From positions 1-64,000 of the forward strand of contig JAZNDR010000038.1 of NCBI GenBank assembly GCA_045588185.1: 64,000 nucleotides of DNA, read 5' to 3'. The position numbers and the translations under genes were made by a program. How positions within the stretch are numbered: position 1 is the stretch's first letter; each line of letters begins with the position of its first letter. This document shows, in pieces, positions 49,864-58,918 of this stretch. Source of the stretch: Scatosoma sp045588185. Lineage in GTDB: Bacteria > Bacillota > Clostridia > Christensenellales > Borkfalkiaceae. The notes under the pieces are model-generated. The model was not told the origin of the DNA. It searched no databases and saw only the letters and a program-made list of their open reading frames with translations.

Positions 49864-49892
49864 TTGCAAAATTGCTTGATTTGGTATATAAT
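49864..49892 (+). promoter_or_regulatory. uvrC promoter, predicted leaderless transcript
   Basis: TTGCAA at 49864-49869 and TATAAT at 49887-49892 are separated by 17 bp. The uvrC ATG is only 8 bp after the -10 box, where transcription should start, and no ribosome binding site is present. Confidence 0.62.
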
Positions 49893-49900
49893 AATAGCGT

Positions 49901-51709
49901 ATGAGTGAGTTGCAGGAAAAACTCAAATTACTTCCCGAGAACCCCGGCGTATACATTATGCTGGATAAGGACGGGATTGTTATTTACGTGGGAAAGGCGC
50001 GCGTACTGAAAAACAGGGTGCGTCAGTATTTTCATTCTTCCGCGAAGCCTGAAAAGGTAGCGGCAATGGTAGAGAATATCGCCGACTTTTATTATATCAT
50101 CACACAAACGGAAATCGACGCGCTCGCGCTGGAAAACAACCTTATCAAGAAATATAAACCCAAGTACAACATTCTTTTAAAAGACGATAAAACGTATCCG
50201 TATATCAAGGTACACACCAAAGAGGAATTCCCTCGCGTTACGGTTACAAGAAAAATCAAAAAAGACGGTAAATATTTCGGTCCGTTCATGGGCGGAGTGC
50301 GTTGCGGCGAGCTTTTGGATATTATCGCCGCCGTTTATAACGTCCGTACTTGCTCCGTGTCGATTACCGAAAAACCGAAAAAACCTTGTCTTATGCACCA
50401 TTTACACCGTTGCGGCGCTCCGTGCGCGCACTTGTGCACGCGTGAAGATTACGCAATGCGGATAAAAAAGACGCTTTCCTTCCTCGACGGAAATTACGAG
50501 GAAGCCGAGGAAATATTACGCGAAAAAATGCTGCGTTTTGCGGAAAACGAAGAATTTGAGCTTGCGATGGAATACCGTGAAAAGCTGAATATGCTCTCCA
50601 AACTAAAATTAAAGCGTATCACTTCGCTAAACCGCGCACTGAATGCCGACGTGATCGCTTTAAAAACCAACTATTTATATTCGGCGGTCAACGTGCTCGT
50701 AACGAGAAGCGGAATTATGCAGGGCGGGAGTAATTTTGCCTTGGAGGACGGCTCGTTTTCGGAAACGGACGCTTTGACGGCGTTCATTACACAGTATTAT
50801 GCAAATCACGAATTGCCCGACGAGATAATCGTGCAGGAGATTTGCGAAAAGGAATTGTTGGAAAAATACTTCCTTGAAAAGTTCAATAAGAAAGTAGAGA
50901 TAATCCAAACCAAACAGGGCGTGAAAAAACGGCTTTTGGAAATGGCGGAAAAGAACGCAAGCGAATACTTGTCGAGGTCAATAGACAAAATCAAGCATAA
51001 GAACGATATGACGAAAAACGCGTGTGCGCGTTTAAAGGATATTCTCGGCTTGAAAAAATATCCCAAGCGAATGGAATGTTACGATATATCCAATATCAGC
51101 GGAGTGGACAAAGTCGGTTCTATGGTCGTATTTATCGACGGGGAAGCGGATAGAAACAGCTATCGCCGTTTCAAGATAAAAACGGTCGAGGGGGCAAACG
51201 ATTACGCGTCCCATCAAGAAATGATGCGCCGCCGTCTTGCCAAGCTCGGTACGGACGAAGAAGAGCGGTTCCCTAAGCCCGATTTAATTATTATCGACGG
51301 CGGGAAAGGTCAGCTTTCCGCTGTAAAAGAGATATTCGACGAAATGGGCGTTGCGGATATCGAGCTCATTTCTCTTGCGGAAAAGGAAGAGGAAGTGTTT
51401 ACTTTGTTCTCAGCTGATAGCGTACGGATAGACCGCCGCGATTACGTTTTAAAAATGTTACAGCGTATCCGCGACGAAGCGCACCGTTTTGCAATCACCT
51501 ATTTCAGGAGTTTGCACTCAAAACGCAATCTTTCGTCCGTTTTACAGGAAATAGACGGAATAGGCAAGAAAAAGCGAATGGCGCTTATGGAACGCTTCGG
51601 CACGATTGATAAAATTATGCGCGCGGAAATAGACGAGCTTTGCAAGGTGGAAGGAATAGGCATGGAGCTTGCGCAAAAAATTAAGACCTATTTTAAGGAG
51701 CAAATATAA
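49901..51709 (+). CDS. uvrC: UvrABC excinuclease subunit C
   Basis: Makes the two incisions in nucleotide excision repair after UvrAB loading. The 602-residue protein has an N-terminal GIY-YIG nuclease (G-V-Y-I-M then V-I-Y-V-G-K-A near residues 16-34), a UVR motif near 205-235, an RNase H-like nuclease (C-Y-D-I-S-N-I-S-G, then I-I-D-G-G-K-G-Q) and C-terminal helix-hairpin-helix motifs (I-D-G-I-G-K-K-K, V-E-G-I-G). The start agrees with family length although it lacks a ribosome binding site. Confidence 0.96.
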   Translation: MSELQEKLKLLPENPGVYIMLDKDGIVIYVGKARVLKNRVRQYFHSSAKPEKVAAMVENIADFYYIITQTEIDALALENNLIKKYKPKYNILLKDDKTYPYIKVHTKEEFPRVTVTRKIKKDGKYFGPFMGGVRCGELLDIIAAVYNVRTCSVSITEKPKKPCLMHHLHRCGAPCAHLCTREDYAMRIKKTLSFLDGNYEEAEEILREKMLRFAENEEFELAMEYREKLNMLSKLKLKRITSLNRALNADVIALKTNYLYSAVNVLVTRSGIMQGGSNFALEDGSFSETDALTAFITQYYANHELPDEIIVQEICEKELLEKYFLEKFNKKVEIIQTKQGVKKRLLEMAEKNASEYLSRSIDKIKHKNDMTKNACARLKDILGLKKYPKRMECYDISNISGVDKVGSMVVFIDGEADRNSYRRFKIKTVEGANDYASHQEMMRRRLAKLGTDEEERFPKPDLIIIDGGKGQLSAVKEIFDEMGVADIELISLAEKEEEVFTLFSADSVRIDRRDYVLKMLQRIRDEAHRFAITYFRSLHSKRNLSSVLQEIDGIGKKKRMALMERFGTIDKIMRAEIDELCKVEGIGMELAQKIKTYFKEQI

Positions 51710-51713
51710 AAGA

Positions 51714-52541
51714 ATGCGAAAGATAAATTACCGTATGATCGTTTCCGATTTCGACCATACGCTCGCCAATAACGACAGCACGGTTTCGCCTGAAAACAAG
51801 AGAGCGATAGAAGAATACACCCAAGCGGGCGGGGTATTCGTGGTTTCCACGGGCAGACTCCATTACGGCATTATACCGCACGCCAAAGAATTGGGCTTAA
51901 AAGGTTTAGTCGCTTGCTGTCAAGGCGCAATTATCGAGGATATCGAAAGCGAAGAAATGATATTAGAGGGCACGCTTCCAAGCGAACTCACCGCGCAAAT
52001 TTGCGAAAAAATGGAGGGGCTGGGCTTGCATATCCACGTGTACGGCCGTGAGGATTATTACTGTAATATGGACGACGAGCCGTTAAAAATGTACGAGCAT
52101 GCGGTAAGAAGAAAGGCAAAACTCGTGTTAAATATGCCGCTTTCCCAATTTGTAAGAGAGAACGGCATTTGCTCGTATAAAGTGCTTGCGATGGTCGAAC
52201 CGAAGCGTAACGCGGAAATAAGAGAAATACTTTCAAAGTATAAGTTCGAAGGCTGTAAGGTAACGAAAAGTGCGGAATACCTCGTGGAAGTCATTAACGC
52301 AAAGTATTCCAAGGGCACGGCAGTGGAATTTTTAGCGAACCGCTTTGATATTCCGCTTGAAAAGGTGATTTGTGTGGGAGATCAGCAAAACGATATTCCT
52401 ATGATACAAAAAGCGGGTTTGGGTATCGCTGTGAAAAACGCCGACGAGGAATTAAAGAAAAACGCGCTCGTGTTCGAGTACACCAACGAAGAAAGCGCAA
52501 TTGCAAAAATCATTAAAAAGTACGGATATACGGAGGAATAA
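51714..52541 (+). CDS. HAD-superfamily Cof-type phosphatase
   Basis: A 275-residue cytoplasmic phosphatase. Motif I is D-F-D-H-T-L-A (nucleophile Asp near residue 11), motif II S-T-G-R and the late motif G-D-Q-Q-N-D-I-P-M. These define the Cof/YidA group, which acts on sugar phosphates and cofactors. I start at the ATG at 51714, after the uvrC stop; AAGGAG is rather far, 13 bp upstream, and a frame to 51669 would overlap uvrC. The substrate is unknown. Confidence 0.9.
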   Translation: MRKINYRMIVSDFDHTLANNDSTVSPENKRAIEEYTQAGGVFVVSTGRLHYGIIPHAKELGLKGLVACCQGAIIEDIESEEMILEGTLPSELTAQICEKMEGLGLHIHVYGREDYYCNMDDEPLKMYEHAVRRKAKLVLNMPLSQFVRENGICSYKVLAMVEPKRNAEIREILSKYKFEGCKVTKSAEYLVEVINAKYSKGTAVEFLANRFDIPLEKVICVGDQQNDIPMIQKAGLGIAVKNADEELKKNALVFEYTNEESAIAKIIKKYGYTEE

Positions 52542-52544
52542 GCG

Positions 52545-53468
52545 ATGAGCGGACAGGTAACGCAAAGCGTAATGTTAGATAAATTCGCCTATGATTTAGG
52601 CTTGGAAATCATTTATGCGGGCAGAGGCGTGGTTACGCTTGCAAGTATGAGCGTCGAACGCCCGGGATTACAGCTTGCAGGCGGATTCTTTAATTACTTC
52701 GATTCCCGCCGTATTATCGTGTTCGGTCTTGCCGAATACGAATATCTCCGCACGCTTTCCTCAGAAGAGCGCAAAGAAAAAATCCGTTCGCTGTTCGAGC
52801 ACGGAGAATTGCCCTGTATCATACTCAGTCGCGATCTTCCCGCACTTTCCGAGTTGGTGGAAACGGCGAAGAATTTTTCCTGCCCCGTTTTCCGTTGCCC
52901 GAAAATGACGACCGACCTTATGAGCAATTTATATATTTATCTCAACCGACTTCTTGCGCCGTCGGTTACCGAACACGGCGTTTTGATGGAAGTTTTCGGC
53001 GTGGGGATATTGCTTACGGGTAAAAGCGGCGTAGGGAAAAGCGAAGCTGCAATGGAGCTTATCAAGCGCGGACATAGACTTATCGCCGACGACAACGTTA
53101 TCATAAAAGAAATCGCAAACGAGCTGTACGGCACGGCGCCCGATATCATTCGTTACTTTATGGAGCTTCGCGGTATCGGTATCATCAACGTAAAAAGTAT
53201 GTACGGCTCGGGCTCGGTACTCGACGAAAAGCAAATACAGCTCATTATTCAGTTGGAAACATGGCAACAGGGCAAGGAATACGACCGTATCGGCGACGAA
53301 GTATCCACGGCGGAATATTTCGGTATCAAGCTTCCCAAGCTCACAATCCCCGTAAGCCCCGGTCGAAATCTTGCGATACTCATAGAAGTCGCCGCCCGTA
53401 ACTTCCGTTTGAAGAGCATGGGCTACGACGCGTCGGAAGAACTTATCACGAGAAGCATAGGAAGATAA
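52545..53468 (+). CDS. hprK: HPr kinase/phosphorylase
   Basis: Phosphorylates or dephosphorylates Ser46 of HPr and so controls carbon catabolite repression in Gram-positive bacteria. The 307-residue protein has the N-terminal DRTGG-like domain (about 1-130) and the kinase domain with P-loop G-K-S-G-V-G-K-S at 159-166, A-D-D-N near 179-182 and the signature M-E-L-R-G-I-G-I-I near 206-214. GGAGG lies 8 bp upstream. Its presence implies CcpA-type control, relevant to the sugar operons in this window. Confidence 0.96.
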   Translation: MSGQVTQSVMLDKFAYDLGLEIIYAGRGVVTLASMSVERPGLQLAGGFFNYFDSRRIIVFGLAEYEYLRTLSSEERKEKIRSLFEHGELPCIILSRDLPALSELVETAKNFSCPVFRCPKMTTDLMSNLYIYLNRLLAPSVTEHGVLMEVFGVGILLTGKSGVGKSEAAMELIKRGHRLIADDNVIIKEIANELYGTAPDIIRYFMELRGIGIINVKSMYGSGSVLDEKQIQLIIQLETWQQGKEYDRIGDEVSTAEYFGIKLPKLTIPVSPGRNLAILIEVAARNFRLKSMGYDASEELITRSIGR

Positions 53469-53470
53469 AT

Positions 53471-55687
53471 ATGTTGGAAATTCTTGCCCCCGCAGGGAAC
53501 GCAGAGTGCGCCAAAGCGGCAATCCATAACGGTGCGGACGCCGTATACCTCGGTTATCGGGCTTTTTCCGCCCGTCAGAGCGCGGAAAACTTCGAAGACG
53601 AGGGATTGCGCGAAATTATCAAATACGCGCATTTATGCGGCGTTAAGGTGTACGTGGCGATGAATACGATCGTCAAGGACGAGGAAACGGAGCCGTTTCT
53701 TCGCGCCTTGCTTTCCGTTTGGGCGTTGGGGGCGGACGCGATTATTTTGCAAGACCTTTTGCTTGGCAAAGCGGTGCACGAGAAATATCCCGAAATTATT
53801 TTGCATTTGAGCACGCAAGCGGGGATATGCAACGAAAACGGCGCGAAATTTGCCCGCGGCTGCGGCTTTTCCCGCGTTATTTTGGCACGCGAAACACCGC
53901 TGGAAGAAATGGCGAAAATCAGTAAAATTATAGAAACGGAAGCGTTCGTGCAGGGCGCGCTTTGTACCTGCTATTCGGGACAGTGCTATTTTTCCTCGTT
54001 CGTCGGGGGGAATAGCGGAAACCGCGGGCGTTGTAAACAGCCCTGCCGTAAATTATACGCTTACGATAGAAACGGCAACACGGAAAAAAATTACGCGCTA
54101 TCCTTGTCCGATCTTTGCGTGGGCGAGGATATCCGTAAATATATCGAAGCGGGCGTAGTATCTTTTAAAATCGAAGGCAGAATGCGCCGTGCCGAATACG
54201 TGGCGGCGGCTGTGCGCTATTACCGTTTATTGCTCGATAAGGGCGAAAATATCGGTTTCGCAAAGGATAAGGAAAAGGCACTTTCCGACCTCAAACGCAC
54301 CTACAACCGCGGAAATTATACCAAAGGACTTGCTTTTGGACAGGATAAACGGTTTTTATCCACCGCCGTACAAGGACATATCGGTGAGAAAGTCGGCGTG
54401 GTAAAGGTGCAAAACGGTAAGTATTTTGTGGAAAGCGTATTCCGTCCCCGAATAGGCGACGCGTTTAAGATACTCCGCGACGGCAAGGAACTCGGCGGGG
54501 CAACTTATGTAAAAACAGACGGGAAAGGCTTTATCCTTTTTTCCAAAGTGCGGTTAAAGAACGGCGACGGCGTATTCGTAACAACGGATACCGCCGTGAA
54601 CGAACGAGTTTTAAAGGACAAAAAATTAAACAAAATCCGTATAACGCTCCGCTTTGGCGAAAACCAACGCGCCTACGCGGAGTGCGAGGGAATATCGTTA
54701 TACTCGGAAACCGAATTGCAAACGGCGCAATCCCGCCCGTTGACCGAGCAAGAATTAAAGGATTGTTTCCAAAAAACGGACGGCTTGCCCGTGGAAGTGG
54801 AATTTGCCGAAGTGGATATTCAAGGGAATATTTTTATACCAAAATCCGCTTTAAACGCGTTTCGCCGCAACTTTTATGAAAAACTGTCGGAATGCCGTCG
54901 TGCGCTGTATACATATAAAGAGCTGGAAAGTTACGCGGTAAACGGTATAAATTCTAAAACGGCAATTATGGCGGCCGATTTCGAGGGCGTCTGCGCCGAT
55001 ATTGCTATCTATAAACCGCAAGATTACAGTGCGCCGTTGCCTAAAAGCTTTGCACAAGGTCAATTTGAGAAATATCTCTATTATCCGCCGTTTGCAACAG
55101 CCCAAGACGAGCTTGCAATCAGCGGGAAATTATCGGAAACGCATATAGACGGTATATATACGGAAAATTACGGCGGTATCGCTTTTGCGGAAAAACACGC
55201 CGTTAAGGCGTTCGTTGGTACAGGGCTGAATCTGTCTAACGGTATCGCGTTGCGTGAACTTTTAAAATTGTCTTGCGTTTCCTATTATGCCGTATCCAAA
55301 GAATTGAGCGAACGGGAACAAAAAAATCTTGCGGGAGCAAACGCCTTTACGTTGACAAGCGGCGATATAAAAATAATGGACCTTTGCTATTGCCCGTTTG
55401 GAAAGACCTGTTCCATTTGCGATAAAAAAGAACGGTATCTTTTGACGGATGAAAACGGTCGGATATTTCCCGTGCGCCGTTATAAAGGCGGGGACGGAAA
55501 GTGCCGTTTCGAGGTCTATAATTGCGCGCAGCTGATAGGAACGGGCGTAAAAGGCGCGGGACAGCTTTTGGATTTAACTTTGTACGAGGATAAAGCTACG
55601 GCGATACAAGCCAAAGACGATACGGCGAAACAAAAAGAATTATATAAAAATTATACGTCAGGGCACGGCGTGCGCGGCGTACTGTAA
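53471..55687 (+). CDS. U32 family protein, RlhA-like
   Basis: A 738-residue protein of peptidase family U32 with a C-terminal DUF3656 region. The N-terminal barrel starts M-L-E-I-L-A-P-A-G-N. The cysteine cluster C-T-C-Y-S-G-Q-C with R-C-K-Q-P-C lies near residues 167-193, and another, C-P-F-G-K-T-C-S-I-C, near 642-651. U32 proteins of this layout act in prephenate-dependent hydroxylation of rRNA or tRNA (RlhA, TrhP) and not as proteases. It follows hprK by 2 bp, so the two are co-translated. Confidence 0.85.
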   Translation: MLEILAPAGNAECAKAAIHNGADAVYLGYRAFSARQSAENFEDEGLREIIKYAHLCGVKVYVAMNTIVKDEETEPFLRALLSVWALGADAIILQDLLLGKAVHEKYPEIILHLSTQAGICNENGAKFARGCGFSRVILARETPLEEMAKISKIIETEAFVQGALCTCYSGQCYFSSFVGGNSGNRGRCKQPCRKLYAYDRNGNTEKNYALSLSDLCVGEDIRKYIEAGVVSFKIEGRMRRAEYVAAAVRYYRLLLDKGENIGFAKDKEKALSDLKRTYNRGNYTKGLAFGQDKRFLSTAVQGHIGEKVGVVKVQNGKYFVESVFRPRIGDAFKILRDGKELGGATYVKTDGKGFILFSKVRLKNGDGVFVTTDTAVNERVLKDKKLNKIRITLRFGENQRAYAECEGISLYSETELQTAQSRPLTEQELKDCFQKTDGLPVEVEFAEVDIQGNIFIPKSALNAFRRNFYEKLSECRRALYTYKELESYAVNGINSKTAIMAADFEGVCADIAIYKPQDYSAPLPKSFAQGQFEKYLYYPPFATAQDELAISGKLSETHIDGIYTENYGGIAFAEKHAVKAFVGTGLNLSNGIALRELLKLSCVSYYAVSKELSEREQKNLAGANAFTLTSGDIKIMDLCYCPFGKTCSICDKKERYLLTDENGRIFPVRRYKGGDGKCRFEVYNCAQLIGTGVKGAGQLLDLTLYEDKATAIQAKDDTAKQKELYKNYTSGHGVRGVL

Positions 55688-55700
55688 ACGGAAAAATAAA

Positions 55701-58091
55701 ATGAACCAAAGAGCAATCGAAAAAACTGAATTGAATAAAATTCTTGCGATAGCGGCAGGATATGCGACCTTGTCGGGCGGGAAAAACCGCTTGGAACAAA
55801 CGCAACCCACGCCGTCCGTTTCCGAAGCCAAAAAACGCTTAAAAATAACGGAGGAATGCGTAGCGTTACTCTTTTCTTACGGCGTTTCCAAGGTGGAGTA
55901 TTTTCCCGAATTTTCCGACGAGCTCGGCAGGGCGAAAAAAGGTTCTGCACTATCCTGCGGCGAACTTTTAAAAATAGAAAATTTATTGCGTTCTACAAGG
56001 ATTGCGCATACCGGCATATGTGCCGTTACGGACAGTGAAATTCGCTATATGCGTGAAGTTGCGGATAAATTATATTACGACGAAACGCTAGAAGAGGATA
56101 TACGCACAAAAATATTAAACGATTCGGAAGTAAGCGATTATGCGAGCGATAAGCTGTATACGCTTCGGCGCGAGATACGCCTTTTAAACGAACGAATCAG
56201 AAATCGCCTTGCCGAATACTTGACGGGAAGCGAGGGGAAATATTTGCAAGAAGGTATCGTTACGATGCGCGATAACCGCTACGTTTTGCCCGTCCGCGCC
56301 GAATATAAACGGAATATCAAAGGCTTTATCCACGACCGTTCGGCAAGCGGTGCAACTTTCTTTATCGAACCCGAAGAAGTTTTGGAAATGAATAACGAAC
56401 TCCGTTCGCTGGCGATCGACGAAAAGGAAGAAGTGGAACGGATTTTGGGCGAACTCTCCCGCCGAGCAGGCTTTATCGGCGACGAACTCACGACGGACAT
56501 AGAACTGTTGGAAGAGATAGACGCCGCGTACGCAAGAGCGGAATACGCCTATAAGCTCGGTTGCGTGAACCCCGAGCTCAACGATACGGGAATTATCCGT
56601 ATTGATATGGGCAGACACCCCCTAATTGACCGTAAAAAGGTAGTGCCCGTCAGCTTATCGCTGGGGAAAGATTACCGATTTTTGCTTATAAGCGGTCCGA
56701 ATACGGGCGGAAAAACGGTTACGCTTAAAATGGTCGGATTGTTCAGTATGATGGCGATGTGCGGACTGTTCGTGCCCGCAAAACGCGCCGTGCTGTCCGT
56801 GTTCGACGAAATCTATTGCGACGTGGGCGACGCGCAAAGCATTGAGGAAAGTTTATCCACCTTTTCTTCGCATATCACGAATATTATTCATATCGTCAAT
56901 AACGCAAACGCAAGAAGCCTTGTTTTGATTGACGAGCTGGGCGGCGGAACGGACCCCGACGAAGGGCAGGCTTTGGCAAAGGCTATCGTTTCCCATTTAT
57001 TAAAAACGGGCTGTGCAGGCGTAGTAACGACGCACTATACCGCCTTGAAAGAGTTTGCGTTTTCTGCCAAAGGCATTGAAAATGCTTGTATGGAATTTGA
57101 CAGCGACACGCTGCAACCTCTTTACGTGATCCGAATCGGACTTCCCGGTTCGAGTAATGCGCTCGCCATTTCTCGCCGTTTGGGCTTAAAAGAGAGTATT
57201 TTAAACGACGCGCTTTCCAATTTATCCGCCGACGCGCAGAAGTTTGAAAATATCGTGCGGAGCGCAGAGGAAAGCCGTATCAAAGCGGACGAAACTTTGG
57301 CGGAGAGTAACCGTTTAAAAGCGGAATGGCAGGAAAAATTACGCGAAGTGGAAACGGAAAAGGAAAAACTGCGCAAGGAAAAAGAGAAGCTGTTTACTTC
57401 GGCAAAAGCCGAGTCGAGAAGAATCGTAAACGAACGCACTGCGGAAGCGGAAGAACTCTTGTCCGAAATTGAAAAGATATTCGAAAAAGAGAGCCTTTCC
57501 GAGGGGGATTTGATAAAGGCAAGAACGCTTAAAAACCGTTTGGGAGATAAGGCGTTTGAAACGGAAAACGAAGAAGTTTCCCGCCCGCAATACAAAAACG
57601 CTTCGCCCGAAGAAATCAAGGTCGGCAGGAAAGTATACGTAAAAAATATCAACCAAGAGGGTGTTGTGCAAAGCGTGCGTTTGCCGAAAAAGGAAGCGGA
57701 AATTTTATGCGGGAGTATCCGTGTGCGCAGTAAATTTTCCGATATTGCGCTTGTAATAGGCGGGGAAAAAGCACAAACTAATAAAAATAAGAAAAAATCG
57801 AACTTCGACAGCGTACAAATCAAAAAGTCGCTGGTGGCAAAACCCGCGCCCTCTTTGGAAATCAACGTGATAGGGCAAACCGTTCACGAGGCGTTGCCCG
57901 ACGTGGAAGCGTTTATTGATTCGGCAGTGATTGCAAACCTTGAAGAAGTGCGTATCGTACACGGCGTGGGTACGGGTAAGCTCCGCGCGGGCATACACGA
58001 GTTTTTACGAACGCATAAAAACGTCGCGGAATTCCGTCTTGGTAAATACGGCGAGGGGGAAACGGGCGTTACGATCGTCAAGATAAAATAA
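55701..58091 (+). CDS. mutS2: MutS2 family ATPase/endonuclease
   Basis: A 796-residue MutS2 protein that in Firmicutes acts on collided ribosomes and recombination intermediates. It lacks the mismatch-reading domain and has lever and clamp helices, the ATPase (G-P-N-T-G-G-K-T at 332-339, D-E-L-G-G-G-T-D near 413-420), a charged coiled coil (about 510-620) and a C-terminal Smr domain with H-G-V-G-T-G. The usual LDLRG motif at the Smr start reads I-N-V-I-G-Q. It follows the U32 gene by 13 bp and has no strong ribosome binding site. Confidence 0.95.
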   Translation: MNQRAIEKTELNKILAIAAGYATLSGGKNRLEQTQPTPSVSEAKKRLKITEECVALLFSYGVSKVEYFPEFSDELGRAKKGSALSCGELLKIENLLRSTRIAHTGICAVTDSEIRYMREVADKLYYDETLEEDIRTKILNDSEVSDYASDKLYTLRREIRLLNERIRNRLAEYLTGSEGKYLQEGIVTMRDNRYVLPVRAEYKRNIKGFIHDRSASGATFFIEPEEVLEMNNELRSLAIDEKEEVERILGELSRRAGFIGDELTTDIELLEEIDAAYARAEYAYKLGCVNPELNDTGIIRIDMGRHPLIDRKKVVPVSLSLGKDYRFLLISGPNTGGKTVTLKMVGLFSMMAMCGLFVPAKRAVLSVFDEIYCDVGDAQSIEESLSTFSSHITNIIHIVNNANARSLVLIDELGGGTDPDEGQALAKAIVSHLLKTGCAGVVTTHYTALKEFAFSAKGIENACMEFDSDTLQPLYVIRIGLPGSSNALAISRRLGLKESILNDALSNLSADAQKFENIVRSAEESRIKADETLAESNRLKAEWQEKLREVETEKEKLRKEKEKLFTSAKAESRRIVNERTAEAEELLSEIEKIFEKESLSEGDLIKARTLKNRLGDKAFETENEEVSRPQYKNASPEEIKVGRKVYVKNINQEGVVQSVRLPKKEAEILCGSIRVRSKFSDIALVIGGEKAQTNKNKKKSNFDSVQIKKSLVAKPAPSLEINVIGQTVHEALPDVEAFIDSAVIANLEEVRIVHGVGTGKLRAGIHEFLRTHKNVAEFRLGKYGEGETGVTIVKIK

Positions 58092-58150
58092 TAAAATGTC
58101 ATAACCTCGGCAAAAGAAAAATAGGATATTACGGACTATTTTTTCGAGGT

Positions 58151-58888
58151 ATGACATTGAAAAAGCAGAAAAAAACGGTAAACCATCGTTCTTTTAAGAG
58201 CGATATTGCAACCAATCTCGTGCTCGGCGTGCTCGTTTTATCCGTCGGCGCGTTGTGTCTTGCGCCTGCGGAGGGAGTAGCGCAAAGCGGCGGGGAGAGT
58301 ACGGAAATATACCGTAGCGCAGACGCTTCCTCTAACGGCGTTTCGTTGATGTTTAACGTGTACTGGGGAACGGAAGAGGTCTGCCGTATTCTAAATATAT
58401 TGCAAGAACACGAGGCGAAAGCGACCTTTTTTATCGGCGGTTGCTGGGCGGACGATAACGTGGAATGTTTGCGCAAAATATATGCCGACGGGCACGAAAT
58501 CGGCAATCACGGGTATTTCCATAAAGACCATTCCAAACTGTCTTTAACGGAAAATCAAAAGGAAATAGCCGCCTGTAACCGCTTTATCGAGCTGGCGATA
58601 GGCGAAAAGCCGACTCTGTTCGCGCCACCCTCAGGCGCATACGGGGATAATATGCTTTCCGCTTGTAACGCCTTGCAAATGAAAACGATTTTATGGTCGC
58701 GAGATACGATAGATTGGCGGGATAAAAATTCCGCGCTCATTTATACCCGCGCCACGAAAAATATTAAGGGCGGGGAATTCGTGCTTATGCACCCGATGAC
58801 GGCAACGGCGGACGCTTTAAACGATATTTTGACGGAATACGAAACGCGTTCCCTTTCCCTGATTACGGTGTCGGAAAATTTACGGTAA
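58151..58888 (+). CDS. Polysaccharide deacetylase (NodB) family protein, PdaB-like
   Basis: A 245-residue protein with one N-terminal membrane or signal segment (about 25-42) and a NodB domain outside the membrane. Conserved blocks are A-T-F-F-I-G-G, G-H-E-I-G-N-H-G-Y-F-H (the two metal His), A-P-P-S-G-A-Y-G and H-P-M-T-A-T. The first motif, usually T-F-D-x, reads M-F-N-V-Y-W-G, so the expected catalytic Asp is Asn. The TTG at 58157 may be the true start, since GAGG is better spaced for it than for the ATG at 58151. Confidence 0.83.
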   Translation: MTLKKQKKTVNHRSFKSDIATNLVLGVLVLSVGALCLAPAEGVAQSGGESTEIYRSADASSNGVSLMFNVYWGTEEVCRILNILQEHEAKATFFIGGCWADDNVECLRKIYADGHEIGNHGYFHKDHSKLSLTENQKEIAACNRFIELAIGEKPTLFAPPSGAYGDNMLSACNALQMKTILWSRDTIDWRDKNSALIYTRATKNIKGGEFVLMHPMTATADALNDILTEYETRSLSLITVSENLR

Positions 58889-58918
58889 AATCATTAAAAA
58901 GGATTGAAAGGAAAAACT

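Noticed and set aside
57122..57865. A 247-codon minus-strand frame opposite mutS2
   Set aside because: Its Ser/Leu/Phe-rich sequence is the antisense of the Lys/Glu-rich coiled coil in MutS2. There is no ribosome binding site.
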